A stretch of DNA of 6,163 nt, taken from NCBI GenBank assembly GCA_021807065.1, contig JAKAPO010000154.1, forward strand, positions 1-6,163. The letters run 5' to 3'. The notes below the pieces were generated by a model. That model saw only the letters and a program-made list of their open reading frames with translations. It was not told the origin of the DNA and did not search any database. Below are positions 1-5,658 of the stretch, in pieces. Every line of letters starts with the position of its first letter. Within the stretch, counting starts at the first letter, position 1. The DNA is from a bacterium. Its GTDB lineage: Bacteria > Vulcanimicrobiota > Vulcanimicrobiia > Vulcanimicrobiales > Vulcanimicrobiaceae. Made by a program: the position numbers and the translations under genes.

Positions 1-1
1 T

Positions 2-460
2 TTTTCGTTCTTAGCTGGGATCGTTCTCTTTGCCGCGCTGGTGCTTCTCTTACGCCGGCGCCCGATCGAGGATGCGATGGCCATAACCGCGTTGATAGCG
101 ATCGTTTGCGGTCCTCACGTGTGGATATACGATGCGGTTCTCGCGCTTCCGATGCTCTGCAAGTTGGCCGCAGCCGTTCGCGAGCCCGTTCGGACGCGAA
201 TTCTGGTCGCGTCGTACGGCATCGCATTTCTCGCGTTCGCGAGCGCGGGCGGCGCTACGGCGTGGGGATCGGTGCTGCCTTTCGACCCCCTCGCAGTCGT
301 CGTGCTCGCACTGCTCGGCTTTGCGGTAGCGGACACCTGTTGGCGTCCGGCTTCCATCGCATTGACATGCTCCCCGTCCTCTAGCACGGGTAGGCGCTAT
401 GCACCTACCGCCTTATATCCCTGGCCCAGACGCCGGGGCTTTACGGCGCATCCGGAGTAG
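2..460 (+). CDS. C-terminal part of a polytopic membrane protein, GT87 (DUF2029)-like glycosyltransferase
   Basis: The reading frame is open from the left edge and ends at TAG 458-460; the N-terminal part is outside the window, leaving 152 residues. Four hydrophobic stretches are visible, beginning FLAGIVLFAALVLLL, MAITALIAIVC, ILVASYGIAFLAF and LAVVVLALLGFAVA. The segment GPHVWIYDAVLALPML resembles the conserved (S/G)PH-x-x-YD-x-x-L-x-LP stretch of GT87/DUF2029 integral-membrane glycosyltransferases. Characterised members of that family move mannose from a polyprenyl carrier outside the membrane; that role here is inference. The last ~35 residues are polar and arginine/proline-rich, do not look like the family and could be a poorly conserved tail or the product of a frameshift. 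A stop in another frame occurs at 382-384. The next gene starts 10 nt downstream on the same strand, suggesting co-transcription. The catalytic region is not visible, so another multi-pass membrane family remains possible. Confidence 0.6.
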   Translation, partial: FSFLAGIVLFAALVLLLRRRPIEDAMAITALIAIVCGPHVWIYDAVLALPMLCKLAAAVREPVRTRILVASYGIAFLAFASAGGATAWGSVLPFDPLAVVVLALLGFAVADTCWRPASIALTCSPSSSTGRRYAPTALYPWPRRRGFTAHPE

Positions 461-463
461 GAG
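459..463 (+). promoter_or_regulatory. Shine-Dalgarno AGGAG of the DUF192 gene, overlapping the upstream stop
   Basis: AGGAG is placed 7 nt before ATG 471. Its first two bases are the last two of the TAG stop (458-460) of the membrane-protein gene, and a second GGAG occurs at 454-457. This decides the DUF192 start and suggests that ribosomes ending on the upstream gene can restart here. Confidence 0.75.
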
Positions 464-470
464 TCTTATA

Positions 471-800
471 ATGGAGCACCGCATCGAAGTTACCTTCGCA
501 CGATCGTTCTTGCAGCGTACCGTCGGGCTCATTGGGCGAAGGCAGATCGGGAATGACGAGAGCGTGCTCTTCGAGCGCTGTTCGTCGATTCACACCTTCT
601 TCATGCGCCTGCCCATCGACGTGGTCTTTCTGGATGCGCAACGCCGCGTCGTGCGCGCGGTCGAGAACGTCAAACCATGGCGCCCGTATATCGGCTGCGC
701 GGGGGCCTCGAGCGTCTTGGAGCTTGCGGCGGGTTCGATCCGGCGGCGCGAGATCAACGTCGGCGACGAAGTCGCTTACGCGGTGGCGGCGCCGGCCTGA
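471..800 (+). CDS. DUF192 (UPF0127/COG1430) family protein, cytoplasmic form
   Basis: A complete 109-residue protein. Family landmarks occur in order: RTVGLIGR (residues 16-23; the family usually has rGLMfR), CSSIHTFFMR (37-46), PIDVVFLD (48-55), SVLELAAG (81-88) and GDEV (98-101). These match the usual DUF192 pattern of a short beta-rich domain. The biochemical role of DUF192 is not established, and no reaction is proposed. Many family members carry a signal peptide or lipoprotein leader, but this one begins directly at the domain, so it should stay in the cytoplasm. ATG 471 was chosen over an in-frame ATG at 399 because AGGAG lies 7 nt upstream, the domain starts at once, and the longer form would overlap the upstream membrane-protein gene by 62 bp. 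The Shine-Dalgarno overlaps the upstream TAG, suggesting coupling to the GT87-like gene. The 3' end overlaps the convergent regulator gene by 25 bp. Confidence 0.88.
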   Translation: MEHRIEVTFARSFLQRTVGLIGRRQIGNDESVLFERCSSIHTFFMRLPIDVVFLDAQRRVVRAVENVKPWRPYIGCAGASSVLELAAGSIRRREINVGDEVAYAVAAPA

Positions 801-2224
801 ACCCCAAGCGCCGTCGAGCCGGCGCCGAATCGTCGAAGTGCCGTGAGGTGCCGCTGGACCTCGTTGAAGCTTTCATCTATCTCGCGCGCGACTGCCTCGT
901 GCGGCGGCGTCGGCGGGTCGGCGATGAGCGGCCCGCGATAGGCCGCCCGCGCCGCTTCGTATGCGTCTACGGCTTTGTCGAGAAGCTGCGCGCTCATCGC
1001 TTCACGAGCTGCTTGAACGAACGCACGGAAGCGCGCAAGATCCGTCACGGCGAGATCGTTGCGAAGGGTGATGTCGCGGCCGTCCGTCTGAAAGTAGAGA
1101 TCCGCGCGTGAAGATTGGAGGACGCGCCGCAATGCCGAGCGGATGTTGCTGCACGTCGTCCGAAGGTTTTGGGCAGCCTGCTGGCGATCGTGCGTCGGCC
1201 AGAATGCTTCGGCCAGCTCGCGGCGCGATGCCCGGCCGAGCGGCTCGAGCAAGAGATACTTGAAGAGCAACGCGTCTTTGCGCCGCACCCATTCGACGCG
1301 CCGTCCGCCGATGCGTACCTCGAACTCGCCCAAGAGTTGGACGAAGATCGGGGGCAGGTCGGAGAGGGTCGCTGGATCCTGGCACTGCGGCGCAAACGTT
1401 TCGGCCGCCACACGCAGCAGCGCGTAACCTCGATCGACCCGGCGAACGTATAGGCCGGCGCGCTCGAGCGCTCGCAACTCGTCATTCGCCACCCTCCCTT
1501 CTGCGGTACAGAGCCGCATGAGGGCCGGCCCGAGCGCAGATTCCGCCGCGTCCGAGGTGATCGTCTCGCGCAAAGCAGCACCGCAACGTGCGCTCCAGTG
1601 CTGTATCGCATCGGAGAGATCGCTTTCCCGCTCCGCCGCGACGCGAACCGCGCCGGCCACGACTACCGGCCAGCCTTCGCTCTCCTCCAACAGTTGCGCG
1701 ATCTGCGGCTGGGTCGCTTCGACCCGATTCACGGCGCAGAGCTCTGTTATCTCCGGCGTCGCGAGCGCGAGCGCCGAAATATCGAGCATCGCCGTGCTTC
1801 CGTCGAGCAAGCGGCGCGGATCGCCGATCATCTCTCGCGAACGCGCCGCGAGTATCAGCGAAACGTGTTGCGGAGCCTGCAGCAGGATCATCGACAGTGC
1901 GTCGCGCTCCTCGTCCCGCAGGTAGTCGACTTCGTCTATGGCGATTTCACAGGGCGGCAACGCGTCGAGCGCCGCGATCGCCGCTTCGACGCTTCGCCCG
2001 GCGTCGACCGGCAGGCCGAGGCGTTCGCACAGGATTGCCGGCAGCGGGTCGGTGGGGCGGCGGAGCCTGCCGATGGAGACGTAGCGGCAGGCCTCGCGCT
2101 GTTGCGCGTACTGGCGCAGCAAGGTCGTCTTGCCGAAACCGTACGGCGCGATGACGGCGCGTAACGGTACGCCGGCGTTGCGTTGCAGCCAATACAAGAG
2201 GTGCTTGCGAAGAATGGATTGCAT
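776..2224 (-). CDS. MalT-like NTPase transcriptional regulator with C-terminal SARP winged helix and shortened BTAD
   Basis: A 482-residue protein, probably a cytoplasmic ATP-dependent transcription activator. Residues 20-190 resemble the MalT/STAND NTPase: P-loop APYGFGKTT (26-34), Walker B EIAIDE (93-98), sensor-like LILAARS (123-129) and the GWPVVV (184-189) that corresponds to the GW motif of MalT proteins. Residues 293-395 form an OmpR/SARP-type winged helix: LLGEFEVRIGGRRVEW, then a helix ending in RRELAEAFWP (334-343) and a likely recognition helix around 348-365. Residues 393-465 match the start of a BTAD domain, including LARFRAFVQAARE and AYRGPLI. The usual BTAD is about 145 residues; here only about half is present before a short Ala/Gly-rich tail. 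The TPR region that many MalT relatives use for sensing is absent. ATG 2224 is preferred over an upstream in-frame ATG at 2344 because of a strong Shine-Dalgarno. Target genes and ligand are unknown. Confidence 0.85.
   Translation of the reverse strand: MQSILRKHLLYWLQRNAGVPLRAVIAPYGFGKTTLLRQYAQQREACRYVSIGRLRRPTDPLPAILCERLGLPVDAGRSVEAAIAALDALPPCEIAIDEVDYLRDEERDALSMILLQAPQHVSLILAARSREMIGDPRRLLDGSTAMLDISALALATPEITELCAVNRVEATQPQIAQLLEESEGWPVVVAGAVRVAAERESDLSDAIQHWSARCGAALRETITSDAAESALGPALMRLCTAEGRVANDELRALERAGLYVRRVDRGYALLRVAAETFAPQCQDPATLSDLPPIFVQLLGEFEVRIGGRRVEWVRRKDALLFKYLLLEPLGRASRRELAEAFWPTHDRQQAAQNLRTTCSNIRSALRRVLQSSRADLYFQTDGRDITLRNDLAVTDLARFRAFVQAAREAMSAQLLDKAVDAYEAARAAYRGPLIADPPTPPHEAVAREIDESFNEVQRHLTALRRFGAGSTALGVQAGAATA
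787..827. terminator. GC-rich inverted repeat between convergent genes, possible bidirectional terminator
   Basis: CGGCGCCGGC at 787-796 is perfectly inverted as GCCGGCGCCG at 818-827, giving a 10-bp stem with a 21-nt loop. It covers the end of the DUF192 gene (stop 798-800) and the last codons of the regulator on the opposite strand (stop 776-778). A stem at the meeting point of two convergent genes could stop transcription from both sides. Neither strand has a T-run after the stem, so this is not a classical intrinsic terminator. Each arm is itself nearly self-complementary (GGCGCC, GCCGGC), which increases the chance of a fortuitous match in GC-rich sequence. Confidence 0.35.
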
Positions 2225-2406
2225 GGGTTCTCTCCCTGTGCTCTTTCCATCGACCCGGCAAGCCGCTAGGTTTACAGCCGGGCAAGGGATTGCAAACGAA
2301 ATTACGGAGTCTTTACGCGCTCCACGCTTCAAACGGTCGGCCACGTTGGGCTTGGCCTGGCGCCACGCTTTGCTTCGGCCGCATTGCGGCTCGACGTTGC
2401 GGATCC
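2225..2406 (-). other. 182-nt gap between the GGDEF-EAL gene and the regulator; promoter expected but not identified
   Basis: This stretch lies between the stop of the cyclic-di-GMP gene (TAA 2407-2409) and the start of the regulator. It probably holds the regulator's promoter and the 3' end of the upstream transcript. I could not find a convincing -35/-10 pair. The best partial resemblance is TTGCAA followed by TGTAAACCT near 2265-2295, but spacing and sequence are poor. A small stem (GCCGC/GCGGC, 2378-2390, 3-nt loop) follows the upstream stop, but it has no T-run. No tRNA or repeat array was seen. Confidence 0.4.
2232..2237 (-). promoter_or_regulatory. Shine-Dalgarno AGGGAG that fixes the regulator start
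   Basis: On the minus strand AGGGAG stands 7 nt before ATG 2224. The frame is open for 40 more codons to an ATG at 2344, but those residues show no domain and that ATG has no comparable ribosome site. The start at 2224 is therefore preferred. Confidence 0.75.
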
Positions 2407-4341
2407 TTATTGCGCGGCGGACATTGCGTCGCCGTGGATGCCGAAGACCGTCTCGGCGTTGCAGGAGGGGGCGAGAATCTGCGGAGCCCCGAAGAGAAAG
2501 CCCTGGAAGCCTTGCACGCCGAGGCTGCGCGTTCGCGGCACGCGGTGCAAACCGGCTGCGAAGCGCAGCTGCTCCTGCGTTTCGATGCCTTCGGCGATGA
2601 GGCAGGAGCCCATAGCGTCCGCGATTGCCAGAACGCCTGCGAGAACTGCCCGCCCTTTCGGAGCCTGACCTTCGGTCAGGAGCGATCGATCGATTTTCAC
2701 GAAATCACATGTCAGCGAGCTGAGCAAGGTTAGACCCGTGCTACCCGTGCCGGCATCGTCGAGCGCGATCCGTACTCCCAACTGTCGAAGCTTCTCCGCA
2801 CTGCGCACGAGAGCGGGCAAATCCTTGATCGTGCGTTCCGTGATCTCGATGACGACGCGCTGGGACGCGATGTCGTATTCGGCGAGCAGTGTTTCGATCG
2901 ATGCCGCTTCGAAGAGCGGATGTTCGAGCGTGGCGGGCGTGACGTTCAAGAAGATATGTGCGGGCAAATGATGATCGCGCGCTGCGCGAAGCGCCGACTG
3001 CATGCACAGGTAGTCGAGTTCGACGATGCGCCCTATGCGTTGGGCGGCGTCGAACGCCTCCTGCGGACCGGTGAATCCGTATCGCTGAGGCGGCCGTGCG
3101 AGCGCTTCGAAGGCAACGATCTCGCTCACGGAACGATTCCAAATCGGTTGAAAGGCCGTCTCCATTTCGCCGCATTCGAGAAGCTCGCGAATCCGCGATG
3201 CCGCCTGCGCGCCCACGAAATGCGACTGCTCCTCGATGCTAGCGTAGAGCACCGCGGTGTCGCCGCCACGTCGTTTCGCTTCGTACAGCGCGATATCGGC
3301 GCGCTCGCGCCAGTCGCTCAGCGGCTCGCCCGGACGAAGCTCCGCAATACCGGCGGAGAGCGTGACGAGCCGCCCTTCGTTTGCGACCGGCGTGCGCAAA
3401 CGGCGAGCGACAACCTCCGCTCCGGCAGCCGGCGTACCTGCCAGGACGATCGCGAACTCGTCGCCACCAAGGCGATAGACGCCGTCGCCTTCCCGCAAGC
3501 CGTTCAGGCGCCCGGCGACGTACTTGAGGAACGTATCACCGACTGCATGACCGAAACGATCGTTCGTCTCCTTGAAGCCGTCGAGATCGAAAACGATCAG
3601 CGAGATTGGGTGATTGTTGCGTTGCGCGATCGCCGCCGCCTTGGGCAGATCTTCGTCGAAGGCACGCAGGTTCCGCAGCCCCGTAAGAAAGTCTTTTGCG
3701 GCCGCTTCCGCTAGGAACGTGATTCGCTCCTCGGCCGAGCGCTGCCACCGTATGCGGTAGAGTTGAGAGAGCGCGAGCAAGACTACTGTCGCAAGGGCCA
3801 CAACGATCGAGAAGGCGAGCATCAGGTGCTGCGACCGGTCTTTGAATGCGAGGTAGCCGTCCTGGGACGTATATGCGCGGTCGTACGCCTGTGCGGTGAG
3901 CGAGAAGAGTCTCTGCTCGAACTGCGCGTAATCGCGGCTGAGGCGTGCCGGCGGTCGTGCCGGCGCGCTACGTAGAGCCTGCGCCGTGTCTCCCACGTAG
4001 CCTCGGTACATCAGTCGTAGGCTGCCGGCTAACTGGCGATTCCACCACGCGACGCTCTGCAGGTGCTGCTCGAACCACCTGCGAGCAGTCGAGTAGGTAC
4101 GTTGCGAGGTGCGTGTCTTCTCGAGCCAGAGCCCTTCCTGAGCGGCACGCAGCTTCTCGAGATAGAGTCGAAGCGTCTGCAACGTCGAGGCCTGGCCGAA
4201 TTGCGCCTCGGCCATGGCCGAGCGTGAAGCGACGAGCGACGGGTCGCGCGCTGCGAAGACGACAAACGGCAAGATCAGCGCAAGAGTGGCCAGCGCGAAC
4301 GCGACATGTACCGATAGAACGCGGCGAATCGGTGATGCCAT
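2407..4341 (-). CDS. Membrane-anchored GGDEF-EAL cyclic-di-GMP synthase/phosphodiesterase
   Basis: A complete 644-residue inner-membrane signalling protein. TM1 is about residues 11-31 and TM2 about 172-194. Between them is a ~140-residue, mostly helical, Trp/Arg-rich outer region that I cannot assign to a named sensor family. The GGDEF domain (about 212-365) has FDLDGFKETND (251-261, metal-binding D252), GGDEF (292-296) and, five residues before it, an RxxD inhibitory site (R283-E-G-D286), so synthesis with product inhibition is plausible. The EAL domain (about 393-620) keeps E412 of EALARP, N466, E499 of IEITE, D528-D529, K549 (VKIDRSLL), E584/E587 of AEGIET and Q613, the usual catalytic and metal-binding residues of active phosphodiesterases. 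The loop reads DDAGTG rather than the common DDFGTG. Both activities look intact; which dominates cannot be told. The only in-frame start without an intervening stop that includes TM1 is ATG 4341, but it lacks a normally spaced Shine-Dalgarno: GAGG ends 1 nt before it. Confidence 0.93.
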   Translation of the reverse strand: MASPIRRVLSVHVAFALATLALILPFVVFAARDPSLVASRSAMAEAQFGQASTLQTLRLYLEKLRAAQEGLWLEKTRTSQRTYSTARRWFEQHLQSVAWWNRQLAGSLRLMYRGYVGDTAQALRSAPARPPARLSRDYAQFEQRLFSLTAQAYDRAYTSQDGYLAFKDRSQHLMLAFSIVVALATVVLLALSQLYRIRWQRSAEERITFLAEAAAKDFLTGLRNLRAFDEDLPKAAAIAQRNNHPISLIVFDLDGFKETNDRFGHAVGDTFLKYVAGRLNGLREGDGVYRLGGDEFAIVLAGTPAAGAEVVARRLRTPVANEGRLVTLSAGIAELRPGEPLSDWRERADIALYEAKRRGGDTAVLYASIEEQSHFVGAQAASRIRELLECGEMETAFQPIWNRSVSEIVAFEALARPPQRYGFTGPQEAFDAAQRIGRIVELDYLCMQSALRAARDHHLPAHIFLNVTPATLEHPLFEAASIETLLAEYDIASQRVVIEITERTIKDLPALVRSAEKLRQLGVRIALDDAGTGSTGLTLLSSLTCDFVKIDRSLLTEGQAPKGRAVLAGVLAIADAMGSCLIAEGIETQEQLRFAAGLHRVPRTRSLGVQGFQGFLFGAPQILAPSCNAETVFGIHGDAMSAAQ

Positions 4342-4346
4342 ACCTC

Positions 4347-4352
4347 ATAATA
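4347..4352 (-). promoter_or_regulatory. Possible -10 element TATTAT placing transcription start at the GGDEF-EAL ATG
   Basis: Minus-strand TATTAT ends 5 nt before ATG 4341, so a transcript from it would begin at or next to the start codon, giving a leaderless mRNA. This fits the absence of a properly spaced Shine-Dalgarno. No good -35 is present at 16-18 nt; the bases there are GC-rich. A -10 hexamer alone is weak evidence, and read-through from the exporter genes is an alternative. Confidence 0.35.
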
Positions 4353-4408
4353 GTCGCGCCGGATACGGTCGCAGCGCTGCCGTTTGTTAAGATTCTGCCC
4401 GCTTTGCG

Positions 4409-5644
4409 TTAGCTTTGCTTACTGAATATCGTCCGAGCAACCTGCGGCCAGGAGGGTGCGCGGCCGTAGAAGAGCATCCCGACCCTGTAGAGCCGTCCGC
4501 CGGCGAGCGAAAACAGTATGACGCACGCGACGTCGATTGCGCCTGCCATGAGCAGTTGCACGAGCGGTACGTTCGAAACTGCCAGACGCGAGAACATGAC
4601 GAAGGGCGAAAGAACCGGAAGGAAACTGCAAACGACTGCGAAGGGGGCATCGGGATTCGACAGCGCGACGATCGCCACGACGAAGGCGGCGATCACCGGA
4701 AGAAAGAGCGGACCGCTGATCGCCCCAAGATCTTCGGTGCGGTTGACGAGCGAACCGGCGCCGGCAAAGAGCACGGCCATCTGCAAGAAGCCCAACGCGA
4801 AGAACGCGAGGAAACCGAGGATCGTCGAGAGCGGCAACGCGGACAGCGAGACGGACACGAAGGCGCTGTCGGCGTTACCGACCGCCGGCACGGCCGGTGC
4901 GCCGCGTGAAAGCGCGAATCCTATGATGACCCACGCCGCCATCTGCAACACGGCGAGGGTCGTCGACGCGAGAACCTTAGCGACGAGCAGCGTCGCCAAG
5001 TCAACCGAGGAGACCAGCAGTTCCGCTATGCGACTCGTCTTCTCTTCCGCAACCGACGTCAGCACGAGCTGGCTGTTGAAGACGATGAGCATGTAGAGCA
5101 GGAACAGCATGACGAATGCAATCGTGTGCCCGGCCGTTGACGCCGCGCTCGTGCTGAATCGTTCAACCGACCGAACCACGATCGGAAAATTCAACTCCCG
5201 GCGCAATTGTTCGGGCGGCCGGTGCGTCAAGAGAGCGAGATGGAGCGGCAGCAGTGGTCCGCGAACCGTGGCAGTGCGAACGTCGGACGGATCGCGCGTA
5301 TAGATCGTGACTCTTAGGCGTTGCGATCGCTGCGAGAGCTCGAGGAGGGAGCCGACGCGCAAGCGCGCCAGCGTCGCGGCGGTCGTAGGAGATTTCGGCA
5401 TCGCCACGACGTGCACCGCAAAGTCACCGCTCCGCTCGAGCAATGTCTTCGCGGGAACCACGAGCGCCGGCGGTCCGGCCAGTGCGACCGTGCGCATCTG
5501 TGCGAACTGCATCGAGGCGATAAGCGATGGAAACCACGTCATGAGCGCTACGCCCGCGCCCCCAAAGAACAGTCCGACGATGAACGCACGCGAGCGAAGC
5601 CGGCGCAGGAGTTCCGCGAGGTAAATCGTGCCGAACTGCGACAT
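4409..5644 (-). CDS. ABC exporter permease, NatB/ABC2-membrane type
   Basis: A complete 411-residue permease. TM1 is about residues 20-40, followed by a ~130-residue extracytoplasmic domain (about 41-170). After that come hydrophobic segments near 173-197, 218-245, 270-297, 311-329, 335-352 and 361-381. The segment SVAEEKTSRIAELLVSSV (197-214) followed by LLVAK matches the conserved EEK-x-x-R-x-x-E-x-L-x-x-S motif of NatB-like ABC2 permeases, and FLPVLSPFVMFSRLAV (341-356) matches their later conserved loop. The C-terminal GRLYRVGMLFYGRAPSW (383-399) is also typical. Its partner is the ATPase gene 12 nt upstream. NatAB exports sodium in Bacillus, but many relatives have other or unknown substrates, so substrate is left open. 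ATG 5644 has AAGGAG 8 nt upstream. The GGDEF-EAL gene starts 67 nt downstream in the same direction. Confidence 0.9.
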   Translation of the reverse strand: MSQFGTIYLAELLRRLRSRAFIVGLFFGGAGVALMTWFPSLIASMQFAQMRTVALAGPPALVVPAKTLLERSGDFAVHVVAMPKSPTTAATLARLRVGSLLELSQRSQRLRVTIYTRDPSDVRTATVRGPLLPLHLALLTHRPPEQLRRELNFPIVVRSVERFSTSAASTAGHTIAFVMLFLLYMLIVFNSQLVLTSVAEEKTSRIAELLVSSVDLATLLVAKVLASTTLAVLQMAAWVIIGFALSRGAPAVPAVGNADSAFVSVSLSALPLSTILGFLAFFALGFLQMAVLFAGAGSLVNRTEDLGAISGPLFLPVIAAFVVAIVALSNPDAPFAVVCSFLPVLSPFVMFSRLAVSNVPLVQLLMAGAIDVACVILFSLAGGRLYRVGMLFYGRAPSWPQVARTIFSKQS

Positions 5645-5652
5645 TTCAGAGG

Positions 5653-5658
5653 CTCCTT
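5653..5658 (-). promoter_or_regulatory. Shine-Dalgarno AAGGAG of the permease, overlapping the ATPase stop
   Basis: AAGGAG lies 8 nt before ATG 5644. Its first two bases are the last two of the ATPase stop codon TAA (5657-5659), so the two exporter subunits are likely translationally coupled and made in linked amounts. Confidence 0.75.

Noticed and set aside
399..470. In-frame upstream start of the DUF192 protein at ATG 399
   Set aside because: It would overlap the membrane-protein gene by 62 bp and add 24 residues outside the domain. ATG 471 has a well-spaced AGGAG.
2225..2344. In-frame N-terminal extension of the regulator from ATG 2344 (40 more residues)
   Set aside because: There is no Shine-Dalgarno at 2344, no domain in the extension, and a strong Shine-Dalgarno at 2232-2237 serving ATG 2224.
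2664..2680. Perfect 7-bp hairpin CCTGACC-TTC-GGTCAGG
   Set aside because: It lies inside the EAL coding region and encodes part of a normal loop (LTEGQ). There is no T-run on either side, and a stem of this length is not surprising by chance in 6 kb.
1598..3714. Long plus-strand open frames (for example 1598-2164 and 2920-3714) opposite the regulator and GGDEF-EAL genes
   Set aside because: They are antisense to genes with clear family motifs. Their translations are Arg/Ala-rich without recognisable domains, as expected for high-GC shadow frames.
4371..4380. 10-bp palindrome GCAGCGCTGC upstream of the GGDEF-EAL gene, considered as an operator
   Set aside because: Several 10-bp palindromes are expected by chance in a window of this size, it has no second copy nearby, and no neighbour suggests a matching repressor.
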